From: Porticoccaceae bacterium
GTDB taxonomy: Bacteria > Pseudomonadota > Gammaproteobacteria > Pseudomonadales > Porticoccaceae
Assembly (NCBI GenBank): GCA_002702725.1
Contig: PABE01000034.1
Location: 1-36,507 of the forward strand
DNA: 36,507 nt
Direction: 5' to 3'
Under the pieces are notes generated by a model that did not search any database, was not told the DNA's origin, and saw nothing but the letters and a program-made list of their open reading frames with translations. This document shows positions 16,283-23,845 of the stretch, piece by piece. Within the stretch, counting starts at the first letter, position 1. Each line of letters starts with the position of its first letter. The translations under genes and the position numbers were made by a program.

Positions 16283-16734
16283 TAATCGTCCCTCCGGATT
16301 TTTCGAAAATGCTCGTCCGCATACGATGGTACAGGTATGAGAGCCAATCCCCTATAACTGTACTTATGAACTTTAGTTGCCAGAGATTCAATAGGATGCA
16401 GCAGAAAAAAGCGCACACAGAAGTTGTTGCTTCCGATTGCTAATCGGCCAACACCTCGAAGAATTGCAGAAAAACCTTCGACGGACGCAGATCAAACAAA
16501 TCTGTCCTAGCGTTGCTCGGGCTTAACGTCGCCTCTAATCTCATGATCAAATCGTTGCCCAAGCGCGTCGTCCTCGCCAGCTGCCGCGTCCCTGCAGCAA
16601 AGTTGAGGCAATATCGAGCCTATTGTGCCTAGATCAGCCTCTTCCAAGTCGGATCAGCGGTCACTAAACTCCAAAAGAGCAAGCTCCCCTAGAGCATGCC
16701 TCCGAAACGGACGGGCCACCTCAAGACGTCGGCA
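16283..16734. other. Right arm of the transposon, no gene seen
   Basis: About 450 bases between the MgtC-like gene and the right terminal repeat. The first 140 bases should hold the promoter of the metal operon, read leftwards. Short frames here lack ribosome-binding sites and protein-like composition. The remainder is probably decayed sequence inside the transposon end. Confidence 0.5.
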
Positions 16735-16771
16735 AAGTGACTACCTATTACACGTATCCCGAGCTTACCCC
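16735..16771 (-). repeat. Right terminal inverted repeat (37 bp)
   Basis: Exact reverse complement of 8347-8383, with CCCC at the outer edge (16768-16771). It defines the right end of the Tn3-family element, 62 bases before the dif-like site. Confidence 0.9.
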
Positions 16772-16833
16772 AACTACAAGCTCTGGTCTAGCCCGTGGCC
16801 GGTTCTGAATCGGGTTTCACCCGGCGATCTTTC

Positions 16834-16861
16834 ACTCTTGATAAAATACATTATCAAGAGT
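16834..16861 (+). other. dif-like recombination site (11-6-11 palindrome)
   Basis: A left arm ACTCTTGATAA and a right arm that is its exact reverse complement flank a 6-bp centre, AATACA. The length of 28 bp, with 11-bp arms ending in ATAA and beginning in TTAT around a 6-bp spacer, is the layout of XerC/XerD dif sites. It lies 42 bases upstream of a tyrosine recombinase gene, as expected for a plasmid-borne multimer-resolution site. It could instead be, or also act as, the operator of the recombinase gene. Confidence 0.7.
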
Positions 16862-16903
16862 AAAGTAGCTGATAGAGGGTTCATGATCAACGACAGGAGC
16901 AGC

Positions 16904-17968
16904 ATGCCGGATCGGGGCAGTGGGAAAAGAGAGGATACCGCGGGCCTTATGCCTGTTCGAGCTGGGCGCGAGCTGGTGCACCAGCACGGCACCGAGCGGA
17001 TGCTCACGGCGCAGGAGTTCCAGAACCTCGCGGATGTGCCCGCTGCCGCCGTCTGGCTCGCCAACATCCACAACGAGAACACCAGGCGGGCCTACAAGAG
17101 CGATGTGGAGGCCTTTGTCGCCTTCTGCGGGATCGAGCACGCCGAAGAGTTCCGGTCCGTCACCCGGGCCCATGTCATCGCCTGGCGGTCCACGCTCGAG
17201 CACGCCGGGGCGCCGGCTCCGGATGGGACCCCCCGACCGCTCGCGCCGGCGACCATCCGACGCAAGCTCTCGGCCGTGAGCTCGCTCTTTGACTACCTCT
17301 GCAACGAGAACGCCGTTGAGTCGAACCCTGTGGCCGGCGTGAAACGCCCGACCGAGGGCGCGAACGAGGGGAAGACGCCGGCCCTGTCCGATGCCCAGGC
17401 CCGTGCCCTGCTCAAGGCGCCCGATCTGCTCGATGACCCCGGCTCTCTCAAGGCGCGGCGGGATCGGGCCATCCTGGCGACCTATCTCTTCCACGCCCTG
17501 CGGCGCTCTGAGGTCGCCGATCTCCGCGTCATCGACATGCGGGAACGGCGCGGCGTCATGCACTTCACTGTCTTCGGAAAGGGATCCAAGACGCGGTACG
17601 TCCCGGTCCACCCGGCGGCGCTCTCAGCAATCCAGGAATACCTCTCCCTCGCCGGGCACGGGGACGATCGGCCGGGGGCGTTGTTCCGGCCCGTGCGCAA
17701 CAACCGAACCGGCAAACTCGATGGCGCACTCACCGGCGATGGGATCTACAAGCTGCTCAGGTGGTATGGAGCGAAGGCCGGGATCACAATGGACGGACTC
17801 TGCCTGCATGCCCTTCGGGCGACGGCCGCGACCAATGCCCTTGAGCACCAGGCCGATATCGCGTATGTCCAGATGTGGCTTGGGCATTCATCGATCGCGA
17901 CGACACGACTGTATGACAGGAGGCGATCGCGGCCCGAGGACTCCCCCACTTTCAAGGTGAACTACTGA
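16904..17968 (+). CDS. XerC/D-like tyrosine recombinase
   Basis: The 354-residue protein has an N-terminal SAM-like core-binding domain (about 40-150, NTRRAYKSDVEAFVAFC) and a catalytic domain. The latter has A-L-R-R-S-E (first Arg), GKGSKTRYVPV (Lys), L-H-A-L-R-A-T (His and second Arg), LGHSSIATT (His) and the nucleophile Y in T-R-L-Y-D. All the usual catalytic residues are present. Such enzymes exchange strands at short dyad sites, and a perfect 28-bp candidate lies just upstream. It probably resolves plasmid multimers. AGGAG four bases before ATG 16904 favours that start. ATG 16883, with GAGGG, is an alternative. The longer open frame reaching back into the transposon end (16625) is an artefact. 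Confidence 0.88.
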   Translation: MPDRGSGKREDTAGLMPVRAGRELVHQHGTERMLTAQEFQNLADVPAAAVWLANIHNENTRRAYKSDVEAFVAFCGIEHAEEFRSVTRAHVIAWRSTLEHAGAPAPDGTPRPLAPATIRRKLSAVSSLFDYLCNENAVESNPVAGVKRPTEGANEGKTPALSDAQARALLKAPDLLDDPGSLKARRDRAILATYLFHALRRSEVADLRVIDMRERRGVMHFTVFGKGSKTRYVPVHPAALSAIQEYLSLAGHGDDRPGALFRPVRNNRTGKLDGALTGDGIYKLLRWYGAKAGITMDGLCLHALRATAATNALEHQADIAYVQMWLGHSSIATTRLYDRRRSRPEDSPTFKVNY

Positions 17969-17994
17969 GACCCATAAACGACGTTATGGGATAC
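17967..17994 (+). other. Second, imperfect dif-like site
   Basis: Immediately after the recombinase stop, CCCATAA (17971-17977) and TTATGGG (17984-17990) flank the 6-bp centre ACGACG. The inner seven bases of each arm are complementary, and they end in ATAA and begin with TTAT as in the upstream site. The outer four positions mostly do not match. A related inverted copy, CATAAACG/CGTTTATG, spans 17973-18015. This could be an accessory site, a partner site, or a terminator-like dyad. Confidence 0.4.
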
Positions 17995-18041
17995 CGTAAA
18001 ACGCAACCGTTTATGTCGCACCCGTCAAACTTGTTTGCTTG

Positions 18042-18743
18042 CTAGTTGTTTTCGGATTGCTTTCGTGGATGAACCAGACTGGGAGCCACTACCCTAGATA
18101 CCCGATCTACTGACTCCTTACAGTCTTCCTTTAGTTCTCTACCGCCATTTTGAGATACATATAATTCAAATAATTTTTTGTAACCAGTAATGTTTTTGTT
18201 TGCCTCTGCCCGCCTAAGCACATCTTCAGCTCGTTTCTTGTTTTCTGCAATCGCTTTGATGTATTTTTCGCGAGCCTGATCACCGTTGACATGCTCGGGA
18301 GACTTTCCATCATACAATAAGCCTCCACCCCCAGGAACGAGCCCCCTTGAGGGCAACTCTACAGGCCCATGGTTTACATCACCGTACTTAGAAGCAATTG
18401 ACTCCAGTATCATTGCAGACACACGCAATACGAAGCCATGGTCTTCTCTTCCATATTTTATCAACACATCCCTGATTCTGAATGGATTTACCGCACGTAA
18501 CAGCTGCTCAGCTCCATACTCTAAGCTTGCTGCTTGAAAACCGCTATTTTGCACAAGCGATTTATCTTGGCTGTCTTCCTGCATCACCAAATACCCCAGC
18601 CGATACAGACATGCATCATCAGCTATTATTTGAAGGAGATGATTATCTTGACTAATTTCATCATCTGATCCGCTACACGCCCAAGAAGTCCGGCCGATAA
18701 TTGTGAATAAAAATAGTACAAGCATTGATGATTTCGGAAGCAT
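18042..18743 (-). CDS. Secreted or lipoprotein-like small protein, unknown
   Basis: The 233-residue protein starts MLPKSSMLVLFLFTIIGRTSWACSG. It has a signal peptide, and Cys23 in SWAC could be a lipid attachment site. The mature part is helical and charged, with a Gly-rich loop LPSRGLVPGGGGLLYDGKS and a Lys/Glu helix (REKYIKAIAENKKRAEDVLRRAEANK). The base composition is clearly AT-richer than the plasmid backbone and matches the 3' half of the gene 30 bases upstream, so the two were probably acquired together. I do not recognise a family. A partner or immunity role for the large secreted protein is possible but unproven. Confidence 0.6.
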   Translation of the reverse strand: MLPKSSMLVLFLFTIIGRTSWACSGSDDEISQDNHLLQIIADDACLYRLGYLVMQEDSQDKSLVQNSGFQAASLEYGAEQLLRAVNPFRIRDVLIKYGREDHGFVLRVSAMILESIASKYGDVNHGPVELPSRGLVPGGGGLLYDGKSPEHVNGDQAREKYIKAIAENKKRAEDVLRRAEANKNITGYKKLFELYVSQNGGRELKEDCKESVDRVSRVVAPSLVHPRKQSENN

Positions 18744-18773
18744 TAATTATCTCCTAACGATAGTACGCTCCGC

Positions 18774-21347
18774 CTATGGGCAAATTGGCATCAGTGGGAT
18801 GCCGAGACATGAGTCGAATATATCACCAACTTCGTGATACGATAACCCATCCCCCTTTTCAACTGTGATTGTGCCAACGCTGTTGATTTCACCTATAGTA
18901 TTCACGTCAAAGAATGAATCTGATTCATAAAAACCTATTATATAATAATTTGGGATCGTGGCACTCATGTATCCGGGAGTATACATATTTGCCTGGTCAG
19001 CACACAAGGCCCTGTAAATTGAATCAACCGCTAGCGACCAGTTATCTTCGCCGACAAGATTCGGCGGGTTTGTTCTTGGATGAATGACTGGGTCCCCATT
19101 TGTAGTCGCGTTATGAACCTCAAGAAATTCTCCTGTCAAAGTGTAAGTCGCATTGCCTTCAAGGTGTAGAATCCCTGTGAAACTGACATCTATGGGATAG
19201 ATGCGCATATCGGCACAAAATCCGCTACTAGGTACATCTTCGATATGGGCAAATGAATACGGATAAAATCTAATCTCATTTGGCTCGACGATGGTAAACA
19301 CCACCGTCCTAGAGCAACCGTTCTTCGTCATTATCACTTCGTGAGTTCCGGCAGTGCTAGATGCCTGAAATGGGTAGTAGGAGCTGAGCGGGTAATGGTA
19401 TGTTTGGAATCCAGATTCATCTGTTACAGTGACATCCCACGTTACCGGATCTGTTGTTGTGATTGAAGAAAACTCCCCAACTCCGACTTTAGTGCGACTC
19501 TGATTAGCTGGTGTGCTTGCGAGATTCAATACTGTATATTCGAAGCTCGCAAACTTAATGCTTTTATTTTTGTCAATTGTAATTGTATTGCACTCTGGTT
19601 CGCTCCTGGATGTGTTGACCCGAAGCCGGAGATTCTCGCACGAGGATCCTGTCACAGAAACTTGGATAACCTTGGTGTCCGGAACTACCGAAGCAGAGCC
19701 CCGTTGTGTTGGCTGCCAGTCTCCATTGGCGTCCTGTACCTCGATAACCCATGGTGCAAATTCCCAGTCATGGTGAATGTTGCATTCCCGAGATTCCGAA
19801 CCACAATTCACACATTTCTTTTTATGACCGACCTGCCGGATTGGTTGGACTGTGAAAATAACAGTCTCGCCCGGGAGAGGTTGGGGATCGTCTACGTCAA
19901 TATTCCCGCCTGTAAGCGAACCCAGGGTCATGCACTCGTAGCACTCGTTCGGATCAAGATCATCGCAGCCAGGGCATCGCGAGCAATTTGTCCGTAGCTC
20001 GAGCCCGAGCAGATAGGGGATCACGCTCGGCGAGTTGTCCGGGCCGGCAGAGACGAAAATACAATCGTCCAAGCGGATGATGGCCCCGGCGGGCGCAATG
20101 TTCAAGCCGCTTGGGTGGCTTCCGAAGCCAGAAGCCCGACCACCGAATGAACGCAGCCGGTTGTCCTCCCAGAGGTCTTCAAAGATATTCGTAGTTGCGC
20201 CGTAATTCGAGAGCACCTGGCCAATGTCCGTGGCGTCGACGATGCCGTCTTTATTGATATCAGCCGCGGGCATCACGCCGGTCGCATTTGGTGATGTCCC
20301 GTACTGCCCAGTCGAGGCGGTCACGTCTGCGGTATCAACGACACCGTTCATATCGATGTCGCCGGGGTCGAGGAGTTGTGGAAGAGTCCCCTTGCTTCCG
20401 GCGAATGAACCATCCAATTCAAGGATGTCCGTCTCGAATTCGGACTTGGTCACCCCGTCTTCCGGGTCTGTGGTCGTGAGCGAGAGCACCTGGATGGTCG
20501 GGTTTGTCAGCCACCGGTTGGGGTGCATCGTGTCGATCTGCGCGGCGAACGTCCGCAGGCCCGTATCCCCGTTGCCGATCGTGTGGGCGGCGTCGACGAA
20601 ATCGAAGGTCGAGCTGGCGGTCGCGTCGCCGTGGTAGATGTAGATCTGGCCCTCGGCGCTCGTGCCGGCGAGACCGTCGGCGCGTGGGTCGGTGATCGCG
20701 ATATCCGCACGGCCGTCGCCGTTGATGTCCCCAAGCCCGAACACCCCAAAGCCGAAGTGTTCCGTCGCGGTGGCATCGGTGATCTCGGCGAGGATCGACC
20801 CATCCACACCCGAGAAGACGAACACAATGCCGTAGCCATCGTCAGTGGTGCCGTTGCCGAAGGTATCGACGGTCACCCATGCGGACGATGCGATGTCTGG
20901 CGTGCCGTCGCCGTTCCAGTCGCCGATGCCGGCCACGAAGCGACCGAGTGCGAGCTCGATGTACGGCCCCGGGATGGTGAGCAGGCTCGATCCGTCCTGT
21001 CCGCTGAAGACATGCACGCGGCCTTCCCACGCGTCGGCCGTTCCCCAGAGCGGCTCCCCCACTACGACATCATCGAACCCATCGCCGTTGATGTCGCCGG
21101 CGGACTCGCTGCTGTACCCAAAGAGCGTGTTGCTGTCCGGGGACACGATGGTCTGGATCGCGAGTTTCGAGGCACCGGACCACAGGCGAGAAGCGCCGCC
21201 CTGCGGATTGGTCTCGTCGTACCCCGTGATCGAGATCGGATAGTCGAGCGTCCCGTCGTCGTTGAAATCACGGGTGACCGGCTGAGCGGACACCGCCGTG
21301 CCCGCGACCGATGCGAAGAGGGCAGTCCATAGACAGAATCGATCCAT
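18774..21347 (-). CDS. Secreted FG-GAP/dockerin-like repeat protein with variable C-terminus
   Basis: The 857-residue protein has a signal peptide (MDRFCLWTALFASVAGTAVSA). It carries three FG-GAP (integrin-type) repeats with calcium loops (AGDINGDGFDDVVVG, IGDWNGDGTPDIA, LGDINGDGRADIAITD) and a dockerin-like pair (GDIDMNGVVDTADVTA...GQYG; ADINKDGIVDATDIG...SNYG) near residues 300-365. A Cys-rich segment follows (CSRCPGCDDLDPNECYEC; CVNCG), then Ig-like or beta domains (VGVGEFSSITTTDPVTW, TAGTHEVIMTKNGCS), ending YHEVGDIFDSCLG. Dockerin-like pairs of this kind are common in Planctomycetota. The 5' half is GC-rich and the 3' half AT-rich, suggesting a swapped C-terminus as in polymorphic secreted proteins. 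ATG 21347 has AAGGGG upstream. The frame's earlier start (21515) would overlap the rep gene. Confidence 0.8.
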   Translation of the reverse strand: MDRFCLWTALFASVAGTAVSAQPVTRDFNDDGTLDYPISITGYDETNPQGGASRLWSGASKLAIQTIVSPDSNTLFGYSSESAGDINGDGFDDVVVGEPLWGTADAWEGRVHVFSGQDGSSLLTIPGPYIELALGRFVAGIGDWNGDGTPDIASSAWVTVDTFGNGTTDDGYGIVFVFSGVDGSILAEITDATATEHFGFGVFGLGDINGDGRADIAITDPRADGLAGTSAEGQIYIYHGDATASSTFDFVDAAHTIGNGDTGLRTFAAQIDTMHPNRWLTNPTIQVLSLTTTDPEDGVTKSEFETDILELDGSFAGSKGTLPQLLDPGDIDMNGVVDTADVTASTGQYGTSPNATGVMPAADINKDGIVDATDIGQVLSNYGATTNIFEDLWEDNRLRSFGGRASGFGSHPSGLNIAPAGAIIRLDDCIFVSAGPDNSPSVIPYLLGLELRTNCSRCPGCDDLDPNECYECMTLGSLTGGNIDVDDPQPLPGETVIFTVQPIRQVGHKKKCVNCGSESRECNIHHDWEFAPWVIEVQDANGDWQPTQRGSASVVPDTKVIQVSVTGSSCENLRLRVNTSRSEPECNTITIDKNKSIKFASFEYTVLNLASTPANQSRTKVGVGEFSSITTTDPVTWDVTVTDESGFQTYHYPLSSYYPFQASSTAGTHEVIMTKNGCSRTVVFTIVEPNEIRFYPYSFAHIEDVPSSGFCADMRIYPIDVSFTGILHLEGNATYTLTGEFLEVHNATTNGDPVIHPRTNPPNLVGEDNWSLAVDSIYRALCADQANMYTPGYMSATIPNYYIIGFYESDSFFDVNTIGEINSVGTITVEKGDGLSYHEVGDIFDSCLGIPLMPICP

Positions 21348-21468
21348 CAGGTATTCCCCTTTCCACGCGGGCGTTCGTGCCCGAGGAGTAGATTCGCCTA
21401 GATTACCGGATACATGGATCCGGTGTTCATGTTTCAGAAGATTTATCGGATCGTGATCCGGGCACTGC

Positions 21469-23172
21469 TCACAAGTCGGCCTCGGCGTCGGTGTACCGCC
21501 ACCGCTCCAGGTCAATCAGATCAAGCTCGGCCCGGACGGCCTCGAACCGCTCCCTGTCCCACCCCTTCGCCCGCGCGATCGTGAACGCCCCCACGCCCCG
21601 GTGCTGTTTGGCGACGCGGATGCACGCGAGCACGACCTTCTGGTCCTGCGTGTACTCCGGCATCGCCTTCGGCCGGACCACCCCCCCACCGCCGTCGGGG
21701 TTGCTGGATGTTCTGACCGGCCTGCCGTTGAGGTGCTCGCGGAGCCTGCGGGCCGCCTCGTCCTCGTCGTGGAGCGTGATGAACGCCGTCTTCTGCTCGC
21801 GGATGAGCCAGTAGAACATCGCCCCGGGCCGCTTGCCCCGGTTCCTGGCCCGCTCGGCGAGCGCGAGGAAGTCCATCCGCCCCGACTCGCTCGCGTTGGC
21901 CAGCCCGATCACGCAGGCCTGGCGGTGGAGCTCGAGGAGCCGGTCGGTGTCGCGGAGATCGACGTCCCGGATGTCGCGGATGTTCGGCGGGGGCAGGCCC
22001 TCGGTGCGTGCCCGGCGATCGCTGACGGGCCGCCGGTCCCCTCCCCCACCGCCGCTCCGGCCACGGCGCCCTGGCCCGGATCGTCCGACCGTTCCCCTGC
22101 CCGGCTTCTTTTTCCTACTGCCCTGTTGAGCCCGCGGCGAAACACCAGCCGGTTCCCCCCGGCTCCGCCCGGGGGTGAGCTTTCTGGTATTTAGATCTCC
22201 CGTTAGGGAGAGAGATTCTGTTTGATCAGGGCTAGCAGATTCGCCGTCAAAATCGGCCGTTGGGGTAGCAGATTCACCGTCGCCCGCTCCGGACAACGGG
22301 AGCACCCCCCCCACCGCTCTCGCGTCTTCGGAGGCACCGCCGCGGCAACGGTCTGTTTCGTCGCCTCGGGCGTCGCTCTGCCAGGCGCTGTCCTCGTTCG
22401 CGGGCATGGCCCAATCGGTGTCGATCCGGTCGCGCAGCCCCCACCGGTTCATCTCCCACTGGGTGACGGGCATCGGTTGGATCCAGCCGAGCTCGATGAG
22501 CCGGGCCCGGGCGTCGGTCGCCCCGCGCCGGCTGATCCCGAAGTGCTCGGCGACCCAGGCGAGCGTGTACCGCCCGTCGATGCGGTAGTCCCCTCCCCCA
22601 CCGCCTTTGTCCTTGTGCCAGAAGAGCCCGCGGATGAGCAGCGCGTTGATGAGCGCCGTGACGTCCCTAGAGAACCCCGCCGCCAAGGCCCGCAGCATCC
22701 GCCGGGGCACGGGCACGCTGCGCCGGGCGTTGGGGATCTCGGCGAGCATTGCCCAGAATCCCGACATGTCGTCGACGCGGATCTGGTCGGCCGAGCGCGC
22801 GAACCTGATGCGGTGCTTGGAGACGGCGACGAGCCGGAGCCGCGCGAGGGCCTTCAGGTCGGCCCGCAGCTCACGGACCGCCCGGTCATGCCCCCGGCCC
22901 CCGACGAGCCGGACGATCTCAGCCATCGTGTAGAGCGGCCGGGCGTCGTCGTCGTCGGGCTCGAAGTACCGGCGCCGCTCCGCGAGCTCGTGGGCCGCGA
23001 AGTAGAGGCGGTACTGCCTCCGGGTCATATGGCCAGAACGGTACAGCCACCAGGCCAGCACCAGCTGATGGGTGGTGATGCGGCGGAAGCATCCCTCGAT
23101 GCGGTCGGTGCGTTCGCCGATCTTTGAGCGGGGCTTGACCCCCCCACTGCCGGGCTTGGGTTTGGTGTGCAT
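21469..23172 (-). CDS. Probable plasmid replication initiator (winged-helix)
   Basis: This 567-residue protein has no family that I recognise firmly, but its plan fits a replication initiator. An N-terminal region has WWLYRSGHMTRRQYRLYFAAHELAERR. Two helix-turn-helix or winged-helix-like segments follow (YTMAEIVRLVGGRGHDRAVRELRADL; YTLAWVAEHFGISRRGATDARARLIELGW). Then come a low-complexity Gly/Arg/Ser linker (about 270-385) and a C-terminal helical domain (MDFLALAERARNRGKRPGAMFYWLIR; YTQDQKVVLACIRVAKQHRG). It is divergent from parA, with the DnaA box and repeats between them. AAGGA lies upstream of ATG 23172. A replication role is inferred from position and DNA-binding folds. Confidence 0.6.
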   Translation of the reverse strand: MHTKPKPGSGGVKPRSKIGERTDRIEGCFRRITTHQLVLAWWLYRSGHMTRRQYRLYFAAHELAERRRYFEPDDDDARPLYTMAEIVRLVGGRGHDRAVRELRADLKALARLRLVAVSKHRIRFARSADQIRVDDMSGFWAMLAEIPNARRSVPVPRRMLRALAAGFSRDVTALINALLIRGLFWHKDKGGGGGDYRIDGRYTLAWVAEHFGISRRGATDARARLIELGWIQPMPVTQWEMNRWGLRDRIDTDWAMPANEDSAWQSDARGDETDRCRGGASEDARAVGGVLPLSGAGDGESATPTADFDGESASPDQTESLSLTGDLNTRKLTPGRSRGEPAGVSPRAQQGSRKKKPGRGTVGRSGPGRRGRSGGGGGDRRPVSDRRARTEGLPPPNIRDIRDVDLRDTDRLLELHRQACVIGLANASESGRMDFLALAERARNRGKRPGAMFYWLIREQKTAFITLHDEDEAARRLREHLNGRPVRTSSNPDGGGGVVRPKAMPEYTQDQKVVLACIRVAKQHRGVGAFTIARAKGWDRERFEAVRAELDLIDLERWRYTDAEADL

Positions 23173-23525
23173 GCACGGAGTCCTTTCCGTGCGTAGGCAC
23201 AGCGATCGCGCCGCCCGGAGCGTGGCCCCTTGACGGTTCGATCAACTCGCGCTACCTTGGAATTGGCATTCGTAGGTAGCCGGCTTCGCCCGTCCGTGGC
23301 GTACTCCGGCCGTGAGAACCGCTCCATGGCGTTGCCGCGCCGTTGAGCGGTTTTTCACTTATTGAGGCTGTCCGCTGCTCTACGCCTCCTTCGTCTGGTT
23401 GATCCTCGTCCGCTCGCGTGATGGAACGGACATGTGGTGTGAGCGTGTATACTCAGCCACAATATGTGGCGAATCGCCCCGCTCCGTCAACCCGATAAAG
23501 CGCGCGCACACAACCAGTTACGGTC

Positions 23526-23798
23526 CATATGGACATATCGAGAGGTCCATATGACCATATGCCCCAATCGAACGGGTCATATGTACTTGTCAAAATGGCC
23601 TCTTTGACTGGGTCATATAGCCATATGTCCATATGACCCATAATTCTGTGGATAACTCGCACGCCGCGTCGATCAACAGATTGCGTCCGATGCCCCTGAT
23701 GGGTTAGGGTCATATGGACAAGTCGTTCGGGCCATGTAGCCCGATCGAACGGGACATCTGCCCATATGACCATGTGTCCATATCGATCGGTACATATG
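23526..23798. repeat. CATATG octamer arrays upstream of parA
   Basis: Nine perfect CATATG hexamers and five one-base variants fall in 273 bases, many spaced exactly 8 bp: 23526/23534, 23548/23556, 23614/23622/23630 and 23763/23771/23779. A 14-bp step recurs at 23534-23548 and 23779-23793 within similar sequence (CATATCGA...GGT...CATATG). Spacing of 8 bp is what ribbon-helix-helix partition proteins bind, and such a protein is encoded downstream. They may be the partition centromere and parA operator, with or without a role as replication iterons. Confidence 0.65.
23647..23655 (-). promoter_or_regulatory. DnaA box
   Basis: TTATCCACA on the minus strand is an exact match to the consensus DnaA-binding nonamer. 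It lies between the repeat clusters, within the rep-par intergenic region. Confidence 0.6.
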
Positions 23799-23845
23799 GA
23801 CAGAAAGACGGCGAAAAAAAACTTGGGGAAAGGAGGCCCTCAATC

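Larger units (their letters stand above)
8347..16771. mobile_element. Tn3-family transposon carrying metal-transport genes
   Basis: An 8425-bp unit is bounded by perfect 37-bp inverted repeats that begin GGGG at the outer edge, as Tn3-family ends do. Inside are a DDE transposase reading towards the left end, a divergent serine resolvase, decayed remnants, and an operon of MgtC-like, P1B-4 ATPase and YqhA-like genes. Flanking pentamers are AACAA (left, 8342-8346) and AACTA (right, 16772-16776). Tn3 elements make 5-bp duplications, so these may be a duplication with one later mutation. The gene style inside, with resolvase and transposase resembling proteobacterial ones, differs from the plasmid's backbone and suggests acquisition from another phylum. 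Confidence 0.85.
23173..23845. other. Replication origin and partition-site region
   Basis: This 673-base gap between the initiator-like gene and parA holds no gene. It contains a consensus DnaA box at 23647-23655, clustered CATATG octamers from 23526 to 23798, and a palindrome GCCACA-ATA-TGTGGC at 23456-23470 that could be an initiator operator. Position between rep and par genes, DnaA box and repeats together support an origin. The AT-rich unwinding element is not obvious. Confidence 0.65.

Noticed and set aside
8342-16776. Exact 5-bp target-site duplication of the transposon.
   Set aside because: The flanking pentamers are AACAA and AACTA, so the duplication is not exact. I report it only as possible.
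16625-16882. N-terminal extension of the tyrosine recombinase.
   Set aside because: It would translate the transposon end and the dif-like site. The real gene begins at 16883 or 16904 with a ribosome-binding site.
22222-23127. A 301-residue plus-strand frame opposite the rep gene.
   Set aside because: Pro/Val/Arg-rich shadow of a GC-rich coding strand with no start signal.
23526-23798. Calling the CATATG repeats classical replication iterons.
   Set aside because: Iterons are usually 17-22 bp direct repeats with one-turn spacing. These are 8-bp units on both strands, better matched to a partition protein, so I left the role open.
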